Shown here in pieces: positions 8,349 through 16,600 of a DNA stretch of 64,000 bases. Under the pieces are notes generated by a model. It was not told the DNA's origin and searched no databases. It saw only the letters and a list, made by a program, of their open reading frames with translations. Location of the stretch: the NCBI RefSeq assembly GCF_016411825.1, contig NZ_JAEKMH010000003.1, positions 1 to 64,000 on the forward strand. The letters are read 5' to 3'. The first letter of the stretch is position 1, and each line of letters begins with the position of its first letter. Origin of the DNA: Devosia sediminis (lineage in GTDB: Bacteria; Pseudomonadota; Alphaproteobacteria; Rhizobiales; Devosiaceae). Position numbers and translations under genes: made by a program.

Positions 8349-9500
8349 TCAGAACTCCAGCTTCGGAACGTCCAGCCAGCGGCGTTCTTCCCAGCTCTTG
8401 AGGCCGAGTTCGGCGAGCTGCACGCCCTTGGCGCCGGCTTCGAGGCCGTATTCCCACGGCGCGTCCTCGGCGACGTGGCGGAGGAACATTTCCCACTGGG
8501 CCTTAAAACCGTTGTCGGCCGGCCAGTTGTCGGGAACCTCTTCCCAGTCGTTGAAGAAGTTCATGGTCTGCGGCTGGTCGGGGTTCCACACCGGCTTGGG
8601 CGTATTGACGCGATGCTGGGTCCAGCATTTGTGCAGACCCGCCACGGCAGAGCCATGGGTACCGTCGACATGGAAGGTGACGAGATCGTCGCGGCGGACG
8701 CGTGTGGTCCAGCTCGAATTGATCTGGGCGATCACCCCGCCTTCGAGTTCGAACGTGGCATAGGCCGCGTCATCCGTGTCGCAGTTGAAGGTATTGCCCT
8801 TCTCGTCGACGCGCTGCGGGATATGGGTGGCGCCCAGGCACGAGACGGCTTGCACTTCGCCGAACAAGTTGTCCATCACATAGCGCCAGTGGCAGAGCAT
8901 ATCGAGGATGATGCCGCCGCCGTCATTCTTGCGATAGTTCCAGCTCGGGCGCTGCGCCTTCTGCCAGTCGCCCTCGAATACCCAGTAGCCGAACTCGCCG
9001 CGCACTGAGAGGATCTTGCCGAAAAAGCCCGAGTCGCGGAGCATCTTGATCTTCATCAGGCCCGGCAGGAACAGCTTGTCCTGCACCACGCCATGCTTGA
9101 GGCCGGAGGCGCGGGCGGTCTTTGCCAGGTTGACGGCGATCTCGAGATCGTCCGAGGTCGGCTTTTCGCAGTAAACGTTCTTGCCGGCGGCCAGCGCCTT
9201 TTCGAGGAGGCCGGCACGCATCAGCGTCGTGCCGGCATCGAAGAAAATGGTGTCATCAGGATTGGCAAGGGCGGCGTCGAGATCGGTGCCCCAGCGCGCG
9301 ATATTGTGCTTCTTGGCGAGGGCTTCGATCTTGTCGCGGTCACGACCGACGATGATCGGATCGACGACGAGGCGGTCGCCGTTCCTGAGCGTGATGCCGC
9401 CCTGATCGCGGATCGCGAGGATCGAGCGCACCAGATGCTGGTTGTAGCCCATGCGTCCGGTGACGCCGTGCATGATAATGCCAATCCGTTGCTCTGCCAT
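8349..9500 (-). CDS. Gfo/Idh/MocA family oxidoreductase
   Basis: A 383-residue NAD(P)-dependent dehydrogenase. It has an N-terminal Rossmann fold and the family hallmark EKP in NVYCEKPTSDD, the lysine being catalytic. The C-terminal alpha/beta substrate domain follows, with the histidine-bearing LDMLCHWRYVMDNLFG. Members oxidise sugars, polyols or sugar acids; the substrate here is unknown. The ATG at 9500 has a strong GGGAGGAA site five to six bases upstream, whereas an earlier TTG would overlap that site. It is the first gene of the operon with the DUF993 and isomerase genes, and is preceded by a promoter and palindromic operator. Confidence 0.9.
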   Translation of the reverse strand: MAEQRIGIIMHGVTGRMGYNQHLVRSILAIRDQGGITLRNGDRLVVDPIIVGRDRDKIEALAKKHNIARWGTDLDAALANPDDTIFFDAGTTLMRAGLLEKALAAGKNVYCEKPTSDDLEIAVNLAKTARASGLKHGVVQDKLFLPGLMKIKMLRDSGFFGKILSVRGEFGYWVFEGDWQKAQRPSWNYRKNDGGGIILDMLCHWRYVMDNLFGEVQAVSCLGATHIPQRVDEKGNTFNCDTDDAAYATFELEGGVIAQINSSWTTRVRRDDLVTFHVDGTHGSAVAGLHKCWTQHRVNTPKPVWNPDQPQTMNFFNDWEEVPDNWPADNGFKAQWEMFLRHVAEDAPWEYGLEAGAKGVQLAELGLKSWEERRWLDVPKLEF

Positions 9501-9530
9501 TCGATTTCCTCCCAAGCCGCAGCATTCGGT

Positions 9531-9546
9531 GTAACTGATTAGTTAC
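9531..9546 (-). promoter_or_regulatory. Palindromic operator of the catabolic operon
   Basis: GTAACTGATTAGTTAC is a perfect 6-4-6 inverted repeat. It lies directly downstream of the -10 box, at the expected transcription start, and 31 bases before the dehydrogenase ATG. That is the standard place for a repressor. No regulator gene is adjacent to the operon, so the binding protein is unidentified. Confidence 0.6.
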
Positions 9547-9549
9547 TTA

Positions 9550-9577
9550 CCTATATGAGCGCAGAGGGTCTCGTCAA
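9550..9577 (-). promoter_or_regulatory. Sigma-70-type promoter of the catabolic operon
   Basis: On the minus strand TTGACG (9577-9572) and TATAGG (9555-9550) are separated by 16 bases. The -35 matches five of six and the -10 four of six consensus positions. It drives the dehydrogenase-DUF993-isomerase operon. Confidence 0.6.
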
Positions 9578-9613
9578 GCGTCGCCGGCGGCACGGTGGTA
9601 AAATCCTGCGGTG

Positions 9614-10363
9614 CTAGAGCCCGAGCACCATCTTGAGCCCGATGAGCCCGAGAAAGATCAGGATCATCCGGTCGAACGCCCTGCGGCTGAGTTTCCCCGC
9701 CAGCATCTGTCCCAAAGGCATGAACAACATGATCGGGATCATGGCGAGCACCGCCTGCAGCACCCATTCGGGCTGCATGATGCCGCTGATGAACAGTGCC
9801 GGCAGTTGCACGAGGCCCAGCACCAGGAACATGGCCGAAACGGCGTAGACATGGGCGCGCCGCTCCATGCCCATGGCGTGGATGAAGGTGACGCCGACGG
9901 GCGCCGAAATGCCGGTTGCGCCCTGCAGCGTACCGCTGCCGAACCCAGCCAGGGGCCCGAAAAGCCGCGCGCCTCGAGGGGTGACGACGATATGCGGCGC
10001 CGTCAGCTTGAGCACGAAATAGCCCAGCAGCAGCACGCCGAGGGAGAGCACCAGCACGCGCTCGGGTAGGGTGCCGAGCAGCCAGGTGCCCAGGATCACG
10101 CCCAGCCCGCCGGCCAGGAGGAACCAGGGCAGAAAGCGCATTTGCGGCTGTCCTGCCTCCGCGCGGAACTGCCAGAGCTGCATGGAATTGGTGATGACCT
10201 GGGTGATGGCCATGATGCAGATGGCGTGCTGCATGCCGAAGAATGTCGCCAGCACCGGCAGCGCCACCAGCGGCAGGCCCATGCCGGTCGCGCCCTTGAC
10301 CACGGCGCCCGCGCCCAATGCCGCGATCATGATGGCGACGTCGGCTAACTCATATTCCCACAT
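9614..10363 (-). CDS. Sulfite exporter TauE/SafE family permease
   Basis: A 249-residue inner-membrane protein with about seven or eight hydrophobic helices and the internal-repeat look of the TSUP (TauE/SafE) family. The glycine-rich GAGAVVKGATGMGLPLVALPVLATFFG and the second half GFGSGTLQGATGISAPVGVTF are the paired family motifs. TSUP proteins move small organic or sulfur anions such as sulfite, sulfoacetate or taurine-derived sulfonates; the substrate here is not known. It lies upstream of, and on the same strand as, the catabolic operon, but that operon has its own promoter, so a joint function is only possible. Confidence 0.87.
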   Translation of the reverse strand: MWEYELADVAIMIAALGAGAVVKGATGMGLPLVALPVLATFFGMQHAICIMAITQVITNSMQLWQFRAEAGQPQMRFLPWFLLAGGLGVILGTWLLGTLPERVLVLSLGVLLLGYFVLKLTAPHIVVTPRGARLFGPLAGFGSGTLQGATGISAPVGVTFIHAMGMERRAHVYAVSAMFLVLGLVQLPALFISGIMQPEWVLQAVLAMIPIMLFMPLGQMLAGKLSRRAFDRMILIFLGLIGLKMVLGL

Positions 10364-10575
10364 CGGCCCTCGGCTTCACGGTCTGGTTCAGCGCATTGAT
10401 TTCGGGCAATGATTAGCACCAGAAGTCCTTGCTGCAATGGCTTTTATCGCCGCCTGTTGTGATCACTCATGCTCACCAGCCGGTTACATCTGTCTTGACT
10501 CACCCTCGCAACGGCCGCAAGTTTGCCCGGCAGCAACCGAAAGATCGGTGTTGCGCAACGAGGGAGGAGATGACG

Positions 10576-11613
10576 ATGAAGCCGTCTTTGCGGATCGTTC
10601 TGGTGTCGGGCTGTGCCCTGATGGCGCTGGGAACTGCGAGTGCGATCGCCCAGGAATGGAAGCCTGATCGCCCGATCAACCTGATCGTGCCCTGGGGTGC
10701 CGGCGGCTCGACCGACCAGGTCACCCGCGTCACCGCGCCGATCCTGGCCGAAGCGCTGGGCGTCGAAGTCGTGGTGGTCAACCAGCCGGGTGCCTCGGGC
10801 GCCATCGGCACCCAGGAAGTGCTGAACGCCCCGCGCGACGGCTATACCTGGACCGCCAACGCCATTGCCAACAATGCCACCTACCATGTCTCGGGCCTGC
10901 TGCCCGATACCGATATCGATGACTGGCATATCTACCTTTCGGTCGCCAACGTGCCCGTCGTCTCGGTCCCGGCCGATAGCGAGTTCGAGGATTTCGGCCA
11001 GCTTCTGGAAGCTCTCAAGACCCGCGGCAACGAAATCACCGTGGCCACGGCCGGCGTCACCTCGTCGGGTGGCACCGCTATCGCGGCCCTGTCAGGCGCC
11101 GCCGATGGTTTTGACTACAATATGATCACCTATGACGGTGGCGGACCGGCGGCCATTGCCACGGCGGCCGGCGAAGCCATGGTGACCACGCAGCTTGCCG
11201 TGGAACAGACCGAACTGATCCGTGGTCAGAGGCTGAAGCCGCTGGCGGTTCTCTCCGACCAGCCGCTGGTGCTCGAAGGCGTGGATCCCATTCCGCCGAT
11301 CACCGAATGGCTGCCGGACATGGAACTGGCGCCCGATTATTTCGGCATCTTCATCCCAACCGGCGTGCCGGATGAGGTGGTGGCCACTGTCGACAAGATC
11401 TGGGCCGAACAGGTGGTCAATTCCGAAGCGCTCAAGACCTATGCCGAAACCTTCGGCGCGGTCTTCGCCCCGTCCTACGGCGCCGAGGCCCGGGCCCTGG
11501 CCATGCCGGTGGTGATCCTCGAAGCCTGTGACTCGGTCGATCGCGGCGAAGCCGTCAACGACCCATCCACGATCGGCATCGACTGCGAAACCCGCACGGA
11601 AGTCGCGCAGTAA
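10576..11613 (+). CDS. tctC: Tripartite tricarboxylate transporter substrate-binding protein (TctC/Bug family)
   Basis: A 345-residue periplasmic solute-binding protein. A signal peptide covers residues 1-25 (MKPSLRIVLVSGCALMALG, then SAIA before QEW). The Bug-family motif LIVPWGAGGSTDQVTR follows, then VVNQPGASGAIG. It captures a carboxylate for the TctA/TctB permease encoded just downstream. The ATG at 10576 is preferred over 10570 because AGGGAGGAG would be too close to the earlier codon. The gene is separated from tctB by about 200 bases of palindromic repeats, which may help make the binding protein in excess. The actual substrate is unknown; citrate-like or aromatic acids are typical. 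Confidence 0.92.
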   Translation: MKPSLRIVLVSGCALMALGTASAIAQEWKPDRPINLIVPWGAGGSTDQVTRVTAPILAEALGVEVVVVNQPGASGAIGTQEVLNAPRDGYTWTANAIANNATYHVSGLLPDTDIDDWHIYLSVANVPVVSVPADSEFEDFGQLLEALKTRGNEITVATAGVTSSGGTAIAALSGAADGFDYNMITYDGGGPAAIATAAGEAMVTTQLAVEQTELIRGQRLKPLAVLSDQPLVLEGVDPIPPITEWLPDMELAPDYFGIFIPTGVPDEVVATVDKIWAEQVVNSEALKTYAETFGAVFAPSYGAEARALAMPVVILEACDSVDRGEAVNDPSTIGIDCETRTEVAQ

Positions 11614-11640
11614 CGTCCTTGGGTGCCGGGACTCCGGTAC

Positions 11641-11775
11641 TTTCGCTCCCTCCCCCTTGAGGGGAGGGTAGCGTCGCTGGGCCCTTGGGCCCTAGCAGAG
11701 CTGGGGAGGGGGTCGTCCTGTGTGTCACAGGTGGACCCCCACCCTCGTTCCCTCCCCTCAAGGGGGAGGGAGGCG
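11641..11775. repeat. Intergenic palindromic repeats, family A'
   Basis: Paired units lie between tctC and tctB: CTCCCCCTTGAGGGGAGGG with GGGGAGGGGG on one side and CCCCACCCTCGTTCCCTCCC with AAGGGGGAGGG on the other. Internal GGGCCCTTGGGCCC arms add to the stem. A large hairpin here could protect the tctC message or uncouple its level from tctBA. Confidence 0.78.
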
Positions 11776-11814
11776 ATGGAGCGATCGGCTCCTCAATCCC
11801 CTTGCGAGACAGAT

Positions 11815-12360
11815 ATGACCACCGAAGCGCCCACACCCATTCCCGCCGACGAGGCCAGCGACCCCGCCCGTATCCGGGCCGATCTGATCACGGCAATCGT
11901 CTTCATCGCCCTGGGCGTGGCGGTCGCCTATTTTTCCTGGACCATGGACCGGCTGGAAGTGCGCCGCATCCACCCCTCCACCATTCCCGGCCTCGTGCCC
12001 TTCATTCTGGGCCTGGCGCTGACCCTGTGCGGCAGCCTGCTCGCCATCCGCTCGGCGCGGCTCGATACCAGGGGCGCGGGCGCGGCGCTGGTGCGGGTGC
12101 TGGTTTCGTGGCAGGCCGTGCGGGTGCTGGTCGTGCTTGGCCTGGCGCTGGTCTATACGCTCGGGCTCGTGGGCCGCATGCCCTTCTGGCTGGCTTCGGC
12201 CCTGTTCGTCTTCAGTTTCATCACCCTGTTCGAGACGGTGCTGGCCGATCATCCGGGCTCGCTGGTGCGCACGCTGATCTGGGCCACGGTCATCGCGCTC
12301 GGCGCGGGCCTCGGCATTCAATACGTCTTCGGCGAGATCTTTCTCGTCCGCCTGCCGTGA
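11815..12360 (+). CDS. tctB: Tripartite tricarboxylate transporter small permease TctB
   Basis: A 181-residue membrane protein with four hydrophobic segments (near residues 24-44, 60-79, 105-125 and 135-175), the size and topology of TctB. It is the small membrane subunit that pairs with TctA. Identification rests mainly on position between tctC and tctA and on the DFYPxxxP-like opening region, here RIHPSTIPGLVPFILG. It ends six bases before the tctA start, so the two are almost certainly translated together. Confidence 0.88.
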   Translation: MTTEAPTPIPADEASDPARIRADLITAIVFIALGVAVAYFSWTMDRLEVRRIHPSTIPGLVPFILGLALTLCGSLLAIRSARLDTRGAGAALVRVLVSWQAVRVLVVLGLALVYTLGLVGRMPFWLASALFVFSFITLFETVLADHPGSLVRTLIWATVIALGAGLGIQYVFGEIFLVRLP

Positions 12361-12366
12361 GGACTT

Positions 12367-13899
12367 ATGGCCATGTTTGACGGTCTCATTCTCCTGGGCC
12401 AGGGCATCGCCCACTTCCTCACGCCCGAGGGCCTGTTCAACGTCGTCTGGGCGACGCTGCTCGGCCTGGCCATCGGCATCCTGCCCGGCCTGACGGCAAC
12501 CATGGGCGTCGCCTTGCTGGTGACCCTCACCTACAAGATGGCCCCCGACCAGGCGATTTTGACGCTGATGTGCGTCTATCTCGGCGCCATTTATGGCGGC
12601 AGCCGCACCGCCATCTTGCTCAACATTCCCGGCACCCCCGCCAATGCCGCCGCCACGCTCGACGGCCACCCCCTGGCGCTCCAAGGCAAGGCGGGCCTGG
12701 CCATGGGCCTTGCCACCACGTCCTCGACGCTGGGCACGCTGGTCGGCATCTTCTTTCTCGCCATCATCGCGCCCATGCTGGCCGAGGCGGCGCTGAAATT
12801 CGGCTCCTACGAATTCTTCTGGCTCGCGCTTTTCGGCGTGGTCATATCCGGCCAGATGACGGGCTCCGATACCCCGCTCAAGGGCTATATTGCCGGCATT
12901 CTGGGCCTCATGGTCGCCATGATCGGCATGGAAACGCTCCATGCCTACCAGCGCTTCACCTTCGGCATTCCGGCTCTGGGCGGGGGCATCGACCTGATAC
13001 CGGCCATGGTCGGCGCCTTTGGCCTCGCGGAAATCCTTTCCACCATGAAGCGCACCGCTATTGCCCGCATTGCCCCGGTCAATGACCGGGTTGTGCCGCG
13101 CCTCCGCGAAATCTTCCAGTATTGGAAGACCATCATCCGTTCGGGCATTATCGGCACCTTTGTCGGCATCATTCCCGGTGTCGGCGAGGACGTGGGCGCC
13201 TGGAGTTCCTATGCGGCGGCCAAGAAGCGCTCGAAAAATCCCGAACTGTTCGGCAGGGGCAGCCAGGAGGGTCTGATCGCCGCGGAAACCGGCGACAATG
13301 CCGTGGTCTCGGCCTCGATGATCCCGACCCTCACCCTGGCGCTGCCCGGTTCGGCGGCAGCGGCGGTGCTGATCGCGGCCATGATGATCCACGGCATCCG
13401 CCCCGGCCCCATGCTGATGATCGAGAATGCGCCCTTCCTCTACCAGGTCGTGGCCATGTTGCTGCTTGCGACACTCGCCAACCTTGTGTTTGGCCTGTCG
13501 CTGACCCGCGTCTTCATCAAAATTCTCAGTGTGCCGCGCGAGCGGCTGATGGCGGTCATCTATGTGCTCTGCGTCGTCGGCAGTTTTGCCATCACCCAGC
13601 GCATGTTCGACGTCTATGTCATGCTGGTCTTCGGTATTGTCGGCTTCATTCTGCGGGAAATGAAATATCCGATGGCGCCACTGGTGCTCGGCATTGTCCT
13701 CGGGGATCTGCTCGATCTCAACCTGAGGCGGGGGCTGGCACTCACCAATGGCGATCCGACGCCGTTCTTTACCCGGCCCATCAGCGCTGCTATCTGCATT
13801 GTCATCGTCCTGACCATCCTCATGTCCATTCCAGCGGTGTCCACTCGTGTCCGATCCCTCTTCAAGCGTGGCCGTGGAGACGCCCCGGCCCAAGGCTGA
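12367..13899 (+). CDS. tctA: Tripartite tricarboxylate transporter large permease TctA
   Basis: A 510-residue polytopic inner-membrane protein, the main translocation subunit of a TTT-family carboxylate transporter. The family signature GAIYGGSRTAILLNIPGTP is intact near residue 75-93, followed by NAAATLDGHPLALQGKAG. The second conserved block is GIIPGVGEDVGAWSSY. About eleven or twelve helices are apparent. With TctC and TctB it forms a sodium- or proton-driven high-affinity carboxylate uptake system. Its last 53 bases overlap the start of a TetR regulator gene, which suggests coupled translation with its probable regulator. Confidence 0.95.
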   Translation: MAMFDGLILLGQGIAHFLTPEGLFNVVWATLLGLAIGILPGLTATMGVALLVTLTYKMAPDQAILTLMCVYLGAIYGGSRTAILLNIPGTPANAAATLDGHPLALQGKAGLAMGLATTSSTLGTLVGIFFLAIIAPMLAEAALKFGSYEFFWLALFGVVISGQMTGSDTPLKGYIAGILGLMVAMIGMETLHAYQRFTFGIPALGGGIDLIPAMVGAFGLAEILSTMKRTAIARIAPVNDRVVPRLREIFQYWKTIIRSGIIGTFVGIIPGVGEDVGAWSSYAAAKKRSKNPELFGRGSQEGLIAAETGDNAVVSASMIPTLTLALPGSAAAAVLIAAMMIHGIRPGPMLMIENAPFLYQVVAMLLLATLANLVFGLSLTRVFIKILSVPRERLMAVIYVLCVVGSFAITQRMFDVYVMLVFGIVGFILREMKYPMAPLVLGIVLGDLLDLNLRRGLALTNGDPTPFFTRPISAAICIVIVLTILMSIPAVSTRVRSLFKRGRGDAPAQG

Positions 13900-14536
13900 G
13901 GCGACGAAGCGCCCGCGCAATTCGGCCAAGACCAAGGCCTCCATCCTCGCCGCGGCGCGGGTGGAGTTTGCCGATCGCGGCTTTGAGGGGGCGAGGGTGG
14001 ACGCCATTGCCGAACGGGCCGGCGCCAACAAGCGCCTGCTCTACCACTATTTCGGCAACAAGGAAGACCTATACCGGGCCGTGCTGCTGGATGCCTATCA
14101 GGAGATCCGGCGGGGCGAGCGGGCGCTGAGCCTTGATCAATACGATCCGGTGCAGGCCATGGACCGGCTGGTGCGCTTCACCTTCCGGCACTTTCTCGCC
14201 AATCCCTGGTTTCCACGCCTGCTCGGCACCGAAAACATCGAGAATGCCCGGTTTTTGAAGACCCTGCCCGACATCAAGGCGCTGCATTCCCCGCTGGTCG
14301 GGCAGATCGCCGCCATCATCGAGCGCGGCGCCGCCTCGGGTGCCTTCCGCCGCGACGTCGACCCGGTGCAGCTCTATATTTCCGTCGCCGCCCTGGGCTT
14401 CTTCTACGTCTCCAACACGGCCACGCTCTCGGTGATCTTCGAGCGCGACCTCACCAGCGTCGCCATGGTGCAGGAACGCGAAGCCCACGCCGTGCAGATG
14501 GTGCTGGATTTTCTGAAGACCAAGCCGGGGGCTTGA
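13847..14536 (+). CDS. TetR/AcrR family regulator, probable regulator of tctCBA
   Basis: A 229-residue TetR family protein. The N-terminal helix-turn-helix domain runs from about residue 26 to 72 (AKTKASILAAARVEFADRGFEG, then KRLLYHYFGNKEDLY). A ligand-binding C-terminal domain of the TetR_C type carries the segment RLLGTENIENARFL. The longest frame uses a GTG at 13847, giving a 53-base overlap with tctA. In-frame GTG codons at 13868 and 13874 would shorten the overlap and cannot be excluded. Being last in the transporter operon, it probably senses the transported acid or a product; that is inferred from position. Confidence 0.85.
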   Translation: MSDPSSSVAVETPRPKAEATKRPRNSAKTKASILAAARVEFADRGFEGARVDAIAERAGANKRLLYHYFGNKEDLYRAVLLDAYQEIRRGERALSLDQYDPVQAMDRLVRFTFRHFLANPWFPRLLGTENIENARFLKTLPDIKALHSPLVGQIAAIIERGAASGAFRRDVDPVQLYISVAALGFFYVSNTATLSVIFERDLTSVAMVQEREAHAVQMVLDFLKTKPGA

Positions 14537-14551
14537 GGCATCATCCTTCGT

Positions 14552-14686
14552 CATTGCCGGGCCTGTCCCGGCAATTCACTCTGCGGAGGCATGGACCACC
14601 GGGACAAGCCCGGTGACGGTGGGGTGATACCGCGATCCCAAAACAGCTTCATTGCCCGGCTCGACCGGGCAATCCATTCTTGCTAG
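14552..14686. repeat. Intergenic palindromic repeats, family B (two units)
   Basis: The first unit contains CATTGCCGGGCCTGTCCCGGCAATTC and an associated ATGGACCACCGGGACAAGCCCGGTG half. The second is CATTGCCCGGCTCGACCGGGCAATCC. They separate the converging TetR and PadR genes and may help terminate transcription. Confidence 0.75.
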
Positions 14687-14696
14687 CTGCACTGGC

Positions 14697-15407
14697 CTAA
14701 ATGTCCACCTCGTCATCGCCAAGCGCATGAAGCGCATTGGCGGCTTGCTGCAGGATGGCCGCGGCCTTGCGCTGCTGTTCCTTGTCCGCGTGACGGACGC
14801 GTTTGATCGCCTCCTTGAGGGTCTTGCGGGCAGCTTCCAGTTCCGGCGCCGCGTCATGCATCGGGCGGTCGGGCCCGCCGCGACCGCGTTCACCCCAGAA
14901 GGGGGGCACATTGCCGTCTTCGGGACGGCCTTCGCCACCAAAGGGCCAGTCGGCCTTCACGAATTCGCGGAAGCGGTTCATCTGCTCGCCGGTGCGGCCG
15001 AGGAAATCCAGCGTCGAGGCCACGGCCTCGCGATTCTCCTCGAGATGGGTCTTGCCCTCGGCGGTGATCGTATAGAGCTTCTTGTTGCCGTCGGCTGCCG
15101 AGGTGACGTAGCCGGCTTCCTCGAGATAGGTCAGCGCCGGATAAACGATGCCGGGGCTCGGGGAGTAAACGCCGTTGGAGCGCTCCTCGACGGCCTTGAT
15201 GAGGTCATAGCCGTGCCGCGGCTGCTGCTCGATGAAGTAGAGCGCGACGAGCCTGAGGTCGCCCGAGGCGAGCATGCGGCCGACGCGGAAATTGCCACCC
15301 ATCTGGCCGAAATCGCTGTCGGCCATGCGGGACACGCGGCCCCAGCCACGGCGCGCCATGCGCTCGAATTCGCGCCAGTTCGGCTCGCCATCTTTCCAGT
15401 AACTCAT
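14697..15407 (-). CDS. PadR family transcriptional regulator
   Basis: A 236-residue regulator. The winged-helix PadR domain starts near residue 47 (GDLRLVALYFIEQQPRHGYDLIKAVEERSNGVYSPSPGIVYPALTYLEEAG) and shows the family features RHGYDL and SPGIVYPAL. It is followed by a GTR-rich linker and a C-terminal helical region (ELEAARKTLKEAIKRV) suited to dimerisation. The ATG at 15407 has CAGGAG eight bases upstream; the frame continues far upstream but reads through the promoter. Two GATATATC palindromes lie between start and promoter, so autorepression is likely. No obvious target gene is adjacent. Confidence 0.9.
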   Translation of the reverse strand: MSYWKDGEPNWREFERMARRGWGRVSRMADSDFGQMGGNFRVGRMLASGDLRLVALYFIEQQPRHGYDLIKAVEERSNGVYSPSPGIVYPALTYLEEAGYVTSAADGNKKLYTITAEGKTHLEENREAVASTLDFLGRTGEQMNRFREFVKADWPFGGEGRPEDGNVPPFWGERGRGGPDRPMHDAAPELEAARKTLKEAIKRVRHADKEQQRKAAAILQQAANALHALGDDEVDI

Positions 15408-15419
15408 GGTGTATCTCCT

Positions 15420-15427
15420 GATATATC
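15420..15427 (-). promoter_or_regulatory. Second GATATATC palindrome, possible PadR site
   Basis: GATATATC sits next to the ribosome-binding site of the PadR gene, about 45 bases from the longer CAAGATATATCTTG palindrome. The shared core suggests that one dimeric regulator binds both. Confidence 0.45.
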
Positions 15428-15470
15428 GCAAAACCCTGATCCAGGAGATTGGCGCAGGGTCTGAACGATT

Positions 15471-15484
15471 CAAGATATATCTTG
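15471..15484 (-). promoter_or_regulatory. Palindromic operator before padR-type gene
   Basis: CAAGATATATCTTG is a perfect 14-base palindrome 64 bases before the PadR start codon. PadR proteins commonly repress their own genes through AT-rich palindromes with an ATAT core, so autoregulation is the simplest reading. Confidence 0.55.
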
Positions 15485-15559
15485 GAAGTTTTTGCGCCCA
15501 AGGGATGACGCAACGAAGGAAGATGCGGGCGCCTTCTGTGCCTGCCAAAGCCAAAACAA

Positions 15560-15583
15560 AACCCCGAACCGAAGTTCGGGGTT
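15560..15583 (-). terminator. Rho-independent terminator
   Basis: The hairpin AACCCCGAAC-CGAA-GTTCGGGGTT is followed on the minus strand by TTTGTTTTGG. It terminates the NDUFA9-like gene, which ends 28 bases earlier on that strand. Confidence 0.85.
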
Positions 15584-15610
15584 GAGTGCGTTTGGAAGAT
15601 GGAACGAAAA

Positions 15611-16600
15611 TCAGACCGGATAGGCCGGAGCACCGCCGTCGCGGTCGAACTGGCCGTGGCGGCGATAGGTCCACATATAGGTGGGCAGCACATCGTCCAT
15701 GGGGGTCGGGGTAATGCCGAAGGCGGCAAAGGTGCGCTTGTCCTTTTTCGCCTCGTCCGAGACCACGTTGTCGACGCCCAGCAACTCGACCTGGTCGGCG
15801 GTGATCAGCGGCTTGAAGGGCAGGATACCGAGGACGCTGGCCACGAGCTTCATGATCCCGCCGGGCACGCCCACCAGCATCGGCTTGCGGCCGGCCTCGC
15901 GCAGGATGCGCCGCATCAGCGCCTTGTGGCTTTCCACATCCGGCCCGCCCAGTTCATAGACGCGGCCGGTCTTGACCACGCCCTCGGCGGCGGCGGTGAT
16001 GGCCTCGGCCACATCGCCCACGAACACCGGCTGGAACTGCGTCTTGCCCGAGATCAGCGGCATGACCGGCAGGATGCGCGACAGCGAGCCCATCAGGTTG
16101 AAGAAGCCGTCGCCCTGGCCGAACATGATCGAGGGGCGGATCACCACGGCATTGGGGAAGGCGGCGAGCACGGCCCGTTCGCCTTCGAGCTTGGATGCGG
16201 CATAGCTGCTGACCTCGGCCGCCCGGTCGACACCGAGCGCCGACACATGCACCAGCGCCGTCGCCCCGGCAGCCTTGGCGGCGCGGGCGACCGCAGCGGC
16301 GCCCTCGACATGCACGGCGTCAAAGCGCTGCTTGCCGCTCTGGTGGCCGATACCCACCAGATTGATCACCACGTCCGAGCCGGCGGCGGCGCGCTGCACA
16401 GAGGCTTCATTGCGTAGATTGGCCTGCACCGGGACGATCTGGCCGACGCCGCCATACATGCGCACTTCCCCGGCGAGATCGGGGCGGCGCACGGCGACGC
16501 GGATGCGATAGCCCTTGCGCGCCAGAAGCTGCACCAGGTGATTGCCGACAAATCCCGACCCGCCAAAGATGGTGACGAGTTTGGCTTCATTGCGATCCAT
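15611..16600 (-). CDS. Complex I NDUFA9 subunit family / NAD(P)-binding epimerase-like protein
   Basis: A 329-residue atypical short-chain dehydrogenase. The nucleotide-binding motif GGSGFVGNHLVQ (residues 13-24) opens the Rossmann fold, and NLVGI and VHVSALGVD are characteristic of the NDUFA9-like branch. In alphaproteobacteria and mitochondria these proteins bind NADPH and are linked to complex I or to quinone metabolism. It is not near nuo genes here. No membrane segment is evident apart from a hydrophobic stretch near the C-terminus. It stands alone, with a terminator after it. The exact bacterial role is not established. Confidence 0.85.
   Translation of the reverse strand: MDRNEAKLVTIFGGSGFVGNHLVQLLARKGYRIRVAVRRPDLAGEVRMYGGVGQIVPVQANLRNEASVQRAAAGSDVVINLVGIGHQSGKQRFDAVHVEGAAAVARAAKAAGATALVHVSALGVDRAAEVSSYAASKLEGERAVLAAFPNAVVIRPSIMFGQGDGFFNLMGSLSRILPVMPLISGKTQFQPVFVGDVAEAITAAAEGVVKTGRVYELGGPDVESHKALMRRILREAGRKPMLVGVPGGIMKLVASVLGILPFKPLITADQVELLGVDNVVSDEAKKDKRTFAAFGITPTPMDDVLPTYMWTYRRHGQFDRDGGAPAYPV

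Noticed and set aside
10459-10466. GTGATCAC as a TetR or GntR operator upstream of tctC
   Set aside because: It is only eight bases, occurs by chance often, and lies more than 100 bases from the start without a clear promoter overlap.
11758-14031. A 757-codon minus-strand open frame opposite tctB and tctA
   Set aside because: It has a biased composition rich in His, Gln, Asp and Arg and no recognisable domain, and runs opposite three well-supported genes.
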